Shown here in pieces: positions 30,341 through 38,432 of a stretch of DNA of 47,946 nt (within the stretch, counting starts at the first letter, position 1; every line of letters starts with the position of its first letter). Made by a program: the position numbers and the translations under genes. The notes under the pieces are model-generated. The model ran no database searches. It saw only the letters and a list, made by a program, of their open reading frames with translations, and was not told where the DNA came from. The stretch is from Staphylococcus coagulans (GTDB lineage Bacteria; Bacillota; Bacilli; Staphylococcales; Staphylococcaceae): the NCBI RefSeq assembly GCF_002901995.1, contig NZ_PPQN01000031.1, positions 1 to 47,946 on the forward strand, read 5' to 3'.

Positions 30341-30895
30341 TCAAATCGTTATTTTCTTCAATTTCATATTCTCAAATTCAAATGTGACTATCCAAGGAAA
30401 TTGATGTTTATATTGATTAAATGCTTCATAACTAAAATCAGTCTGATAATAGTTAATTATTGTTGAAAGAGCTGTACCATGTGTGCCTACTACAATGGAT
30501 TTTCCAGATGCTTCTTCTAAAATATTTTTTAAAGCCAAAATATTTCGTTCTTGGACTTCTTTTAAACTTTCACCGTTAGGAAGTTTAAATGTGAAATCTT
30601 CCCACTGTTTTCTTGCGATTGATGAAAAATCACCTACCCATTTATCAGAAATTTTGCGCTCTCTTAAGTCATTGATGATTTTAATTTGTCGTTGTTTATT
30701 GTGTGCTAGCGGAGTAATTGTATCAATAGCGCGTTTATAAGGACTCGAATAGAAATGATCAATTGAAATTGTAGAGAACTGATCAATCAATGTATGGCTT
30801 GCTTCAATTCCCTTAATTGTTAGCTCACGTGCCATATCATCATGATTTTGATAGTTAGGCTCCGCGTGACGTATGAAGTAAATCGTGGTTTTCAT
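30341..30895 (-). CDS. Histidine phosphatase superfamily protein
   Basis: 184 residues. Catalytic phospho-His motif FIRHAEPN near residue 7, SSPYKRAIDT near 53, acid-base Glu in KLPNGESLKEV and second His in VGTHGTALST near 138. A phosphoglycerate-mutase-like phosphatase; substrate cannot be told. AGAGGTG precedes the ATG at 30895. Monocistronic. Confidence 0.85.
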   Translation of the reverse strand: MKTTIYFIRHAEPNYQNHDDMARELTIKGIEASHTLIDQFSTISIDHFYSSPYKRAIDTITPLAHNKQRQIKIINDLRERKISDKWVGDFSSIARKQWEDFTFKLPNGESLKEVQERNILALKNILEEASGKSIVVGTHGTALSTIINYYQTDFSYEAFNQYKHQFPWIVTFEFENMKLKKITI

Positions 30896-31242
30896 TATAA
30901 ACACCTCTTACTAAATAGTTTTATTTTAATTTTAACATTTATGCAGCTTAAATAACGAAATGGCCTTTAATAAATATGATGACTAAGTCATCACTAGAAA
31001 CAAATAGATCATACAAGGAAGATGTTTTTATAATCATTTTTGAAGTACTATGTCTATGAAAACGTAGAGATTGTAAATGGTTTATGTCGCGCAATGATGA
31101 AGATTATAACACTTAATACTGCATGATCTACCATTTAATTTGATTCAAATTATCATTTAAACCGAATTAAAAACATATTGACTTTAAGGTCTAAAATGCT
31201 ATTATATTTATAAAACTGATAAGAATAATAAGGATTAAAGAG
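30896..31242. other. Intergenic region before the MetQ-like genes
   Basis: Contains a 15-base palindrome GATGACTAAGTCATC at 30978-30992 (possible operator) and a loose inverted repeat ATTGTAAATGGT / ACCATTTAATTTG around 31069-31140. The MetQ-like promoter is at 31178-31207. No S-box or T-box consensus was recognised. Confidence 0.4.
31178..31207 (+). promoter_or_regulatory. Promoter of the tandem MetQ-like genes
   Basis: TTGACT (31178-31183), 18 bases, TTATAT (31202-31207). A Fur-like stretch near 31219-31233 matches the 7-1-7 Fur box at only about 12 of 15 bases. Confidence 0.6.
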
Positions 31243-31252
31243 GTGGAGTCAT

Positions 31253-32079
31253 TTGAAGCGATTTTTTTACGTTTTGATTTTAGGATTTATCGTTATATTG
31301 TGGCTGGCTGTGGTAAGTCTGACTCGGAAAGTAACAGTGATAAAACGTTTACGATTGGATTTGGTGTGGGGACTTATGAAGAGCAATTTAGAAAAGGCAT
31401 CTTACCTATTCTTCAAAAAGAAGGTTACGATGTAAAAATTAAAACTTTTTCTCAAAATGATCAAGTTGATCCTGCTTTAGTTGATGAAGAAATTGATGCT
31501 ACGGTTCATCAAAGTCGGGCTTATATGAATAGTATGAACAAAAAATTAAATGGAGAAATGATTGTGAACAATCACGTACCGACTGCGCCACAATCTATTT
31601 GGTCGACGAAACATCATTCTCTAGATGACGTTAAAGATGGTCAAACGATAGCAGTACCTAATGATCCAGTGAACCAAGAACGTGCATTTAGAATTTTGGA
31701 AAAGCTTAAATGGGTGAAAATTGATAAAGATGCGGGAACAGTCAATTTCAATGTTAAAAGTGTAAAACCCGATCGGTATCATTTAAATTTTAAAGAGATT
31801 CATTCTGCACAAGTTTTACGTTCCTTAGATGATGTAGATTATGGTATCGTCAATGGAAACTATATTGCAGATGCGCATAAAGTTATCGCAGATGGCTTGA
31901 TTGTGGAAAAAACGCCAGAACAGCATAAAGTTGTACTGACCATTAATAAAAAAGATCAAAATGAGGCGTGGGCAAAAGCACTTAAAAAAGCATATTACTC
32001 AGATGAATTTAAAACTTGGTATGAAAAGCAAAATAAATATAAAGGCTTTATTACACCAAAAGAATGGAATGAGGGGTAA
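31253..32079 (+). CDS. MetQ/NlpA-family lipoprotein 1, probable frameshift in signal peptide
   Basis: Substrate-binding protein of the NlpA (methionine-binding MetQ) family; residues from TFTIGFGVGTYEEQF to the end are intact. A normal lipoprotein signal, MKRFFYVLILGFIVIL, starts at TTG 31253 after GAGGTGG, but the lipobox V-A-G-C (Cys codon 31309-31311) and the mature protein lie in another frame. The frames switch at about 31294-31302 (TTATATTGTGG); one extra T there would restore an ideal signal and lipobox. The frame of the mature part can be opened from a GTG at 31243, but that N-terminus is charged and not a signal. Either a real inactivating frameshift or a sequence error. No metN or metP nearby. 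Confidence 0.75.
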
Positions 32080-32084
32080 GAGTC

Positions 32085-32891
32085 ATGAGAAAAAATTTAA
32101 TTTTATTACTGACTATATTTTTATCTTTGATTTTAATTGCTTGTGGTCATGAAGAGAAAGATAAAAAGGAAATTACAGTTGCCACATCACCTGGGCCCTA
32201 CAGTGAACTCTTTTTAAAAGGAATAAAGCCTGAATTAGAAAAGAAAGGTTATACGGTTAAAAATAAAGATTTTACGGAGTTACTGCAAGCAGATGTGGCT
32301 CTGCAGGAAGGTAGCGTTGATGTGAACGTGGATCAACATAAGGCCTATATGGATACTTTTAATCAAGAAAGAGATGCAAATTTAACCAATATCACCAAAA
32401 TACCAACCGTTCCGACGCAAATCTTTTCGAAACGTCATACTTCTTTAGAGGAAATAAAAGAAGGGGACACGATTGCGATTCCACAAGACCCTTCAAATGC
32501 TTCGCGTGCTTTTCGTATATTAGAAAAAGCGGGATGGATTGTAGTTGATGCTAAAAAGAATGATATTACCATTACTAAAAAAGATATTACAAAAAATCCT
32601 AAACATCTCAATATTAAGGAGATGAATTCTGCAAGTATTCCAAGAGTTTTAGATGATGTTGACTATGGTGTTATTCCTGGCTCAATTGTTTACGCTTCTC
32701 ATTTAGATGCTTCAAAAGGATTATTAAAAGAAGATTTGATTAATGATTTATATTTACAAGTTGTTGTGAACGAAAAGAATAAAAATCAGCAATGGGTGAA
32801 AGACATTCAAAAAGCTTATCACTCTAAAGCATTTAAAAAAGTGCTGGCAAAAGAGAATAAAGATGGCTATTGGGTTGTTCCAGAAAAATAG
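32085..32891 (+). CDS. MetQ/NlpA-family lipoprotein 2
   Basis: 268 residues. Intact lipoprotein signal with lipobox LIAC (Cys20) followed by an NlpA-type binding domain. It shares landmarks with the upstream paralogue (IAxPxDPxNxxRAFRILEK, RxLDDVDYG), so the pair arose by duplication and later diverged. Five bases after the first gene, same operon, terminator after it. No ABC ATPase or permease of the MetNPQ type is in the window, so partners must be encoded elsewhere. Ligand may be methionine, a methionine dipeptide or another amino acid. Confidence 0.87.
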   Translation: MRKNLILLLTIFLSLILIACGHEEKDKKEITVATSPGPYSELFLKGIKPELEKKGYTVKNKDFTELLQADVALQEGSVDVNVDQHKAYMDTFNQERDANLTNITKIPTVPTQIFSKRHTSLEEIKEGDTIAIPQDPSNASRAFRILEKAGWIVVDAKKNDITITKKDITKNPKHLNIKEMNSASIPRVLDDVDYGVIPGSIVYASHLDASKGLLKEDLINDLYLQVVVNEKNKNQQWVKDIQKAYHSKAFKKVLAKENKDGYWVVPEK

Positions 32892-32982
32892 TGTTTTAGA
32901 TTAAAACATGAAATATTTAGATAAATATAGGAATTGGGCATTTAAGGATAAAGCAAATGATTTAAGAAAGTTTCATAATTGT

Positions 32983-33026
32983 AAAGCGTATAATATGAGC
33001 TTGTTACTCATATCATACGCTTTTTA
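32983..33026. terminator. Terminator between MetQ-like genes and M20 peptidase
   Basis: AAAGCGTATAATATGAG pairs with CTCATATCATACGCTTT; a T-run follows on the plus strand. Confidence 0.85.
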
Positions 33027-33043
33027 AATGTTTAACACGTTAC

Positions 33044-34288
33044 TTATTGGCTAGCTGCTTTGACAGGGTTTTTATACCAGGTTTTCAAAAAGTGATAAAG
33101 CACTTCTGTATAATCTTCGAGTGATTTGATTTCAATTTTTTCGTTAGTGCCGTGTGCTTCATTTAGTTCTCCTGGCCCATATAAAATGGTTGGAATGCCG
33201 AAATCTGCTGTCCAACCGCCATCTGTTACAGTCATACTCATCGTTGATTGAAGCGGACCTTGATGAATTTTTTCATGTGCCTGTTCCAGTAAATGGTAGC
33301 CTGGATGGTTAACGGGAAGGGTAAAACTAGGGAATATTTCTCCTTTATCTTCTATCATTGAATTGCCACCCCATTCAAACTGAAGTGGGTGGTGTTGCAG
33401 CCATAAATCACTTTCTGCCACTTTATTTAAATAGTTTTCAACCTCATTAATAATATATTCATAATTTTCATGAGGGAGAAAATGAACAGTAATCCAAAGT
33501 TTACATTGATCCGCAATAAAAGCGGGGTGACGTCCACCTTCAATGACTGCAGGATTAATCGTATTAGCACCACTTGGCATACCTGGATAAGATTTTGTCA
33601 CGGCCCAATGGCGCTCAAGCTCTTGTAACGCTTGAATAATTTTTACCATTTTTTCAATCGCACTTGCGCCATGACGTCCACCGCCAGCGTGTATAATATG
33701 ACTCCGAGCACCATCATGGATTGTGACATCGCTCTGTATTGTAATCCATCCGGTAATTACACCACCTTGTCCCATTGCAATAGATTCGCTTGTATCTAGG
33801 ACGAGTGCTAAATCAGCTTTCGGTGAATGTTCACATGCAATTTTTGTTCCTGCTTCACCCACTTCTTCGCCTACAACTGATTGAACTATGATATCTCCTT
33901 CAGGCTGCACACCATCTTGATATAGGCGTTCAAGATTATAAAATAACGCAGACATGCCACCTTTCATATCGGCGACACCTCTTCCATACAAATAGCCCTC
34001 TTTTTCAACGAGTTTAAATGGATTTGTATGCCAAAATGTTTCGTTTTCAACTTCTGCAACATCTACATGTCCATTCAATATGAGTTTTGGGGCATGTTCA
34101 TTTTTGCCTTTTAATGTGGCAACAATAATCTCATCATTGTCATAAAAAGGGATTTGTGTGGTATCGAATCCTATCGCTTTAAGCCAATGTGCAATCTTTT
34201 GTTGAAGGGGCTTTGTATTTCTTGCGGGCGGGCTGACAGTAGGTTCTGCAATAAGTGAGGATAATATTTCAAATTGTCTTTTATTCAT
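33044..34288 (-). CDS. M20-family metallohydrolase (ArgE/DapE/ACY1-like deacylase)
   Basis: Cytosolic di-zinc peptidase or deacylase of 414 residues. Metal and catalytic motifs: NGHVDVAEV (~71), GRGVADMKGG (~101), catalytic VGEEVGEAGT (~135), and the terminal HGTNE (~385); a lid domain lies in between. Annotated in staphylococci as succinyl-diaminopimelate desuccinylase-like, but the substrate is not established. Its start overlaps ogt by 8 bases, so the two are cotranscribed. Confidence 0.85.
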   Translation of the reverse strand: MNKRQFEILSSLIAEPTVSPPARNTKPLQQKIAHWLKAIGFDTTQIPFYDNDEIIVATLKGKNEHAPKLILNGHVDVAEVENETFWHTNPFKLVEKEGYLYGRGVADMKGGMSALFYNLERLYQDGVQPEGDIIVQSVVGEEVGEAGTKIACEHSPKADLALVLDTSESIAMGQGGVITGWITIQSDVTIHDGARSHIIHAGGGRHGASAIEKMVKIIQALQELERHWAVTKSYPGMPSGANTINPAVIEGGRHPAFIADQCKLWITVHFLPHENYEYIINEVENYLNKVAESDLWLQHHPLQFEWGGNSMIEDKGEIFPSFTLPVNHPGYHLLEQAHEKIHQGPLQSTMSMTVTDGGWTADFGIPTILYGPGELNEAHGTNEKIEIKSLEDYTEVLYHFLKTWYKNPVKAASQ

Positions 34289-34793
34289 TCAAATGACCCT
34301 CCAATGTTAATAAACGTATTTTTCTGTTTAATCCGCTGTTGAAGCCACCCAACTGGCCATCCTTTCTAATGACCCTGTGACATGGGATGATAATGGATAA
34401 GGGATTCAGACCAATTGCTGAAGCCACGGCACGGGTGCTTTTAGGATGTCCCATCATTTGAGCAATTTCCCCGTAACTTACTTTATTTCCATAGGGGAGC
34501 TGTTGTAAGGTACCCCAAACTTTTTGTTGGAAAGGAGTGCCGATTTCAAATGATATTGGCGTTTTAAACGATTGACAGTAGCCGTGAAAATAACTTTCTA
34601 ATTCGTGAGCAAGTTGATTAATTAAATCATGTTGCGAGCGGTGTATCAACTTATGCTGCCCATTTAATTTATTCAATAACGTTTGGTAGTCTTTCGAGTC
34701 ATTAAAAGCTAAACCAACTAATTTATCATGAGCGTTGACAACTGCGGTCATGACGCCAAGTGGTGTGTGTAGATGTTGATAATAATATGACAA
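34281..34793 (-). CDS. ogt: Methylated-DNA-protein cysteine methyltransferase
   Basis: Suicide repair of O6-methylguanine. Active-site motif IPCHRVI (~137-143) with the acceptor Cys, helix-turn-helix region YGEIAQMMGHPKSTRAVASA and the Asn-hinge GLNPLSIII before it. 170 residues. Start taken as TTG at 34793, ten bases after GGAG. First half is the variable N-terminal domain. Confidence 0.92.
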   Translation of the reverse strand: MSYYYQHLHTPLGVMTAVVNAHDKLVGLAFNDSKDYQTLLNKLNGQHKLIHRSQHDLINQLAHELESYFHGYCQSFKTPISFEIGTPFQQKVWGTLQQLPYGNKVSYGEIAQMMGHPKSTRAVASAIGLNPLSIIIPCHRVIRKDGQLGGFNSGLNRKIRLLTLEGHLNE

Positions 34794-34816
34794 GTTGTTT
34801 CATCTCCGTTCATTGA

Positions 34817-35638
34817 TTAGAATTCAGTCGGTTTAAAACCATCAACACTAACTGAAATATGTGTTTTAGAAAATCGAGATTGCATCAATTTCAATACATA
34901 TTGATAGGCGTCAGGTTGATACCAATCTTCTAAATGTAATGCTTGATACATATGACGCATACCTAATGATTCAGTTCTACGACCATTTGAACCATCGCCC
35001 ATAAAGTAATCATCTATAGTGACATCATCTGTATATTGCGCTAAGATTTCAGGAAAGTTTGTCGTACAAGGTAAAAGAGGTGCCACAGCGACTTGCGTTG
35101 GGATACCTGCCTGACGTAATTTTTTGAGCGCATTGAGTCTTGATTGAATGCTAGGTGCTTGTGGTGTGAAATAACGCACTATATCTTCTCGGTCTGTCTC
35201 AATAGTCATACTTACAAGTAATCGCCCGGGATACGCTTTTAAAATGTCAATATCACGTTGAATGAGTGGACTACGTGTTTGAATAAATAAAAAGTCGGGA
35301 GGATGACTGGCCATAGATGTGAGTAGTGTCCTTGTAATCTCATATTTCTTTTCAAGCGGCTGGTAAGGATCGGTTGAAGAGGACATAAAAATCGTCACAG
35401 AGCCTTTTCTTTTGGCATGTTGTAACTCATTTTGAAATTGATGATTAACGTTATTTTTAACTGTCACCCATTCTCCCCAGTTTTTACCAGAAAATAACGA
35501 GATTGGTGACTGCCTCACATAACAATACGAACACGCATATTGGCAACCCATGTATGGATTGAGCGTATGCGTATAATCCTTTAGGAATCCACTTGCTTTT
35601 GTTAAAAATTGTTTAGGTTGTTTGACATTGATTTCCAT
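34817..35638 (-). CDS. SPL-family radical SAM protein
   Basis: Radical SAM enzyme related to spore photoproduct lyase. Cluster motif CQYACSYC (C-x3-C-x2-C, ~35-42), followed by FMSSSTDPYQPLE (~86) and SMTIETDRED (~140) typical of this group. Staphylococci form no spores, so the photoproduct-lyase role is unlikely and the substrate is unknown. Lies 23 bases upstream of ogt on the same strand, so a DNA-repair link is possible but unproven. ATG at 35638 preferred over TTG four codons upstream. Confidence 0.82.
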   Translation of the reverse strand: MEINVKQPKQFLTKASGFLKDYTHTLNPYMGCQYACSYCYVRQSPISLFSGKNWGEWVTVKNNVNHQFQNELQHAKRKGSVTIFMSSSTDPYQPLEKKYEITRTLLTSMASHPPDFLFIQTRSPLIQRDIDILKAYPGRLLVSMTIETDREDIVRYFTPQAPSIQSRLNALKKLRQAGIPTQVAVAPLLPCTTNFPEILAQYTDDVTIDDYFMGDGSNGRRTESLGMRHMYQALHLEDWYQPDAYQYVLKLMQSRFSKTHISVSVDGFKPTEF

Positions 35639-35703
35639 TGCGACCCCCAAATTTTATAAAAAAGACAGGAAACATTGTATGAGATGTCCCTGTCTATAGT
35701 TGA

Positions 35704-36990
35704 TTATTGTAATGCTTTAATTGCTTCTGCTATTGAGTTGAAAACATATGATAAATCATCTTTCTCAATACAACTAAAGGCGATACGAATATCTGTATCA
35801 TTTAAGGCAATGATACCTATTGAATGATGTTCGATGAGGTGTAATCTTAATTGTTCTGGGTCTACACCATTTACTTTTAGTGCCATGAAATAGCCGGAGT
35901 TAAAGTCGTAAGGTTGCCATAGTGATTTAAAGGCATCTTGATAAACGATTTCCTTAGTCACTTCATAACGTTCTTTCAGTGTATCGATATTTTCTTGAAT
36001 TTCTTGGTCAAAATTGGCTTTGTTTTTAAGGGCATGTTGTACTGCCGCTTGCGTTGGTGAAGCGCCGCTAGAAATATTGCTACGAATTAATCCTTTCATT
36101 TTAGCTTCTAACACTTCTTTTGTTGTGTCATTAGAAAGACCGAATGTAAGGAAACCTACACGGAATCCCCATGCGAAAAATTCTTTCGTTGCGCCGTCTA
36201 AACGAACAGGTAATACACGAGAATTGTTGAGTTGTGTCAGTGCTGTGAAGATAGATTGTGTATATACATCTTCATAAAATAAGCCATAATATGCATCATC
36301 AACAATTGTCACAACATTTACGCCACGACGTCCTAAGTCATCAATGGCTTTAACAATGGCTTTAACTTCACTCTCAGTAGGGGTATAACCTGTTGGATTG
36401 TTAGGATAGTTGAGTACCATGATTACTTTGTCTTGATCAATTTGATTAAGTGTATTCACAAGTTCAGTTGTTGTGAAGTGACCCTGTTCATCAAAAATAG
36501 GATAAGTATTGATTTCTGCTTGATGACGCACACCAAAAACAAGTTTGTAGTTCCCCCAGTTATGTGTGGGAAGTAAAACAGTATCTCCAGGATTTACAAA
36601 AAGGTCGCCAACTAATGATAGACCGTGTGTGAGTGCGTTAGTGACTAACGGTAAACTGATCGCATCAGCAGAAAGATCAGGGTTTTCTTTCAACATTTTT
36701 TGTTGCCAAAGCTCACGCAACTCACCTAAACCTTGGGGAGGAGCATAGGAGAAAACTTCATCTGTGTTAAGCTCATTAAACATACTGTAAAGTGACTCAG
36801 TGTACAATTTTCCCTTAGAATCTGTTGCCATTCCAATCGTCGCGTTATACTGCGTAGATTTTGCTTCAGCAGATTGTGTTAAAATGCCTTTTGGATAATA
36901 CATGTTTTTCCCTAAATCAGAAAGCATATCTAAAATAATAGGTTGATTCTCTGTTAATTGTTCATTCAATTGCAGCGCTAAAGGGTTCAT
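35704..36990 (-). CDS. PLP-dependent aminotransferase, class I/II
   Basis: 428 residues, fold type I. Substrate-binding NYPNNPTGYTPTE (~193), DDAYYGL (~228) and the PLP lysine in DGATKEFFAWGFRVGF (~263) with its Arg motif. C-terminal arginine region DIRIAFS (~405). Resembles aromatic/aspartate-type aminotransferases of staphylococci; the amino donor is not clear from sequence. Separate transcription unit from the SPL-like gene is likely but no strong terminator is seen in the 65-base gap. Confidence 0.85.
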   Translation of the reverse strand: MNPLALQLNEQLTENQPIILDMLSDLGKNMYYPKGILTQSAEAKSTQYNATIGMATDSKGKLYTESLYSMFNELNTDEVFSYAPPQGLGELRELWQQKMLKENPDLSADAISLPLVTNALTHGLSLVGDLFVNPGDTVLLPTHNWGNYKLVFGVRHQAEINTYPIFDEQGHFTTTELVNTLNQIDQDKVIMVLNYPNNPTGYTPTESEVKAIVKAIDDLGRRGVNVVTIVDDAYYGLFYEDVYTQSIFTALTQLNNSRVLPVRLDGATKEFFAWGFRVGFLTFGLSNDTTKEVLEAKMKGLIRSNISSGASPTQAAVQHALKNKANFDQEIQENIDTLKERYEVTKEIVYQDAFKSLWQPYDFNSGYFMALKVNGVDPEQLRLHLIEHHSIGIIALNDTDIRIAFSCIEKDDLSYVFNSIAEAIKALQ

Positions 36991-37126
36991 CTCATTTCGA
37001 CCTCTTTCTTAAAATTCATAATATATATGTCTATCATACAGTGAAAACTTATAAATTTAAAGTTACAGTTAGTGCGGGTTTAAAAATTAAAACACCAAAA
37101 CAGAACACACGTTCGCTATTTTGTGT

Positions 37127-37132
37127 TAAAAT
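37127..37132 (+). promoter_or_regulatory. Extended -10 of the Fst-like toxin mRNA
   Basis: TG-T-TAAAAT, start site near 37139, producing a toxin mRNA of about 255 nt up to the shared terminator. Confidence 0.55.
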
Positions 37133-37141
37133 AAATTTAGC

Positions 37142-37199
37142 CACCTTTCCCTACATTTTTGGTGCTAAAAATAAAAATGGCTTCGCAAAGTAGGAGGTG
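37142..37199 (+). promoter_or_regulatory. 5' hairpin hiding the toxin ribosome site
   Basis: CACCT-TTC-CCTAC (37142-37154) pairs with GTAGG-AGGTG (37190-37199), burying the AGGAGG ribosome site of the toxin gene, as in Fst/par toxin mRNAs. Confidence 0.65.
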
Positions 37200-37211
37200 T
37201 TCTTAATCATG
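37199..37211 (+). repeat. Direct repeat at toxin start codon (copy 1)
   Basis: GTTCTTAATCATG, including the toxin ATG; an identical copy is at 37392-37404 within the antisense RNA template. Confidence 0.9.
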
Positions 37212-37352
37212 CAGTGGACAGAGTTTTTAATGTCATTAATCACTGGTGGTATTTTAATTATTTTTAGATGTTGGTTTGAGTCTAAATGGCGACAATATGA
37301 TCACCATTCAGACCATGAGGATGACGAAATCACCTCAAAAACCAAAAAGTAA
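37209..37352 (+). CDS. Fst-like type I toxin
   Basis: 47 codons: a short N-terminal stretch, one membrane helix (about FLMSLITGGILIIFRCWF) and a hydrophilic tail rich in His, Asp, Glu and Lys ending TSKTKK. This is the architecture of Fst/Ldr-type membrane toxins, though somewhat longer than Fst (33). AGGAGG lies 11 bases before the ATG. The family assignment rests mainly on the locus: shared bidirectional terminator, convergent antisense promoter, and direct repeats at the start codon and in the antisense RNA. Too short to appear in normal gene calling. Confidence 0.72.
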   Translation: MQWTEFLMSLITGGILIIFRCWFESKWRQYDHHSDHEDDEITSKTKK

Positions 37353-37361
37353 AGTATTAAA

Positions 37362-37394
37362 AAGCCCCAAGCTTGCGGCAACAAGTTTGGGGTT
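37362..37394. terminator. Shared bidirectional terminator of toxin and antitoxin RNAs
   Basis: CCCCAAGCTTG (37365-37375) pairs with CAAGTTTGGGG (37382-37392) with T-rich ends on both strands. Confidence 0.88.
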
Positions 37395-37404
37395 CTTAAT
37401 CATG
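37392..37404 (+). repeat. Direct repeat in antisense RNA (copy 2)
   Basis: Identical 13-base copy of the toxin-start repeat. Transcribed from the minus strand it yields CATGATTAAGAAC, able to pair with the toxin mRNA over its start codon. Confidence 0.9.
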
Positions 37405-37505
37405 TGTGGATACAACTTTATATTAGCATGTGTGATATTTTGAAGCAAACAATATAATGAAAAATTAAAAGTAGTTACAATCATAAATACAAATCAAATA
37501 AACGA

Positions 37506-37534
37506 TTGACAAATAAATTGGCTTTTTCTAAAGT
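37506..37534 (+). promoter_or_regulatory. Promoter of the 58-residue membrane protein
   Basis: Perfect TTGACA (37506-37511), 17 bases, TAAAGT (37529-37534). Confidence 0.65.
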
Positions 37535-37564
37535 GAAATCAATGAATAAAAAGAGGTGAAATGA

Positions 37565-37741
37565 TTGAAACATCTAACTAAAATATTTGTAGTGATTGCA
37601 CTTATCATTTTTATTTTAGGTGTTATTTTACAATTTATAAATCAAGAAGGTGCAGCTATTAAATTATTTGTAGCAACAATTTTATTTATGATTTGTGCCT
37701 TTATTAGTCGGAATAATGATCGTAAAAAACAACAAAAGTAA
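37565..37741 (+). CDS. Small membrane protein, 58 residues
   Basis: Start TTG at 37565 preceded by GAGGTG, own promoter. Two hydrophobic helices (about 6-23, IFVVIALIIFILGVILQF, and 32-48, IKLFVATILFMICAFIS) joined by a short polar loop, and a basic tail RNNDRKKQQK. No family recognised. The ATG four bases earlier opens only six codons. Function unknown; it may be independent of the neighbouring toxin-antitoxin locus. Confidence 0.65.
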   Translation: MKHLTKIFVVIALIIFILGVILQFINQEGAAIKLFVATILFMICAFISRNNDRKKQQK

Positions 37742-38426
37742 GGTCACTTCTGAAAACAAGCCATTGAAAATCTTCATAACAGTTTGTTTCGTTTAGCATC
37801 AATGCAATCTAATGTTGTCAAAAATGACTGTGAAGTCAAATACTATAGCACTTGATAGTCATTTTGACCCCTTCTATTTGTGTAATTTAACACTTAGTCA
37901 CCACTTTATCTTTCTGCTATTCATTTTCCAATTACCTTACCTGTCCATGTTTAACTCTAAGTCCTATTAATAAGACTTATACGTATGACGTAAGAAATTT
38001 TACTCTTTTAAATTTTAGCCTTAACACAAAAATAATAAGAATCAAATATGTGATGTACATTGTAAAAATGATGTAAAACTGAGGTCGAATTCTATCTATC
38101 AGTAGAACAAATATGTCACAATATAGAGGAAGACTTTAATATTTTGTTGAGAAGATGTATAAGAAGAATTAATTATTCTTTCAGTTTTTTATAATTTACC
38201 ATGATTGTGATACTTTTGGATATGTGTAATAAAAGTAATTTAAATTTAAAATATTTTTTATTTTAAATAGATAGAGAATTTTTGGGCGAAATCAAAGAAA
38301 TAATATATAATGGAATCTAAATGATATTACGATTTAATTTATCATTTTGTCTTATTCATTATAAATGTTATTGTTGAAAGAGACGTATATTATTTAACTA
38401 AAAGCTTATAGAGATGGTAGGAGGGC
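37742..38426. other. AT-rich gene-free stretch before pmtA-like gene
   Basis: 685 bases without a supportable gene. It holds an imperfect long inverted repeat at 37817-37868 (GTCAAAAATGACT / AGTCATTTTGAC), a small hairpin AAGAAT-TA-ATTATTCTT near 38165-38185 followed by T-rich sequence, and an AT palindrome near 38240-38270 that could be an operator. TTTATC-16-TATAAA near 38340-38366 is a possible pmtA promoter. No PmtR-type gene is found here. Confidence 0.5.
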
Positions 38427-38432
38427 ATGTGC

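Larger units (their letters stand above)
37356..37413 (-). ncRNA. Antisense antitoxin RNA of the Fst-like locus
   Basis: A strong promoter on the minus strand, TTGCTT (37448-37443), 17 bases, TAATAT (37425-37420), starts an RNA near 37413 that ends at the shared hairpin about 57 nt later. It carries the complement of the start-codon repeat and of the toxin mRNA terminator, as in the par locus of pAD1. Confidence 0.7.

Noticed and set aside
31215..31235. Fur box before the MetQ-like genes
   Set aside because: Only about 12 of 15 positions fit the 7-1-7 consensus and the genes are not iron-related.
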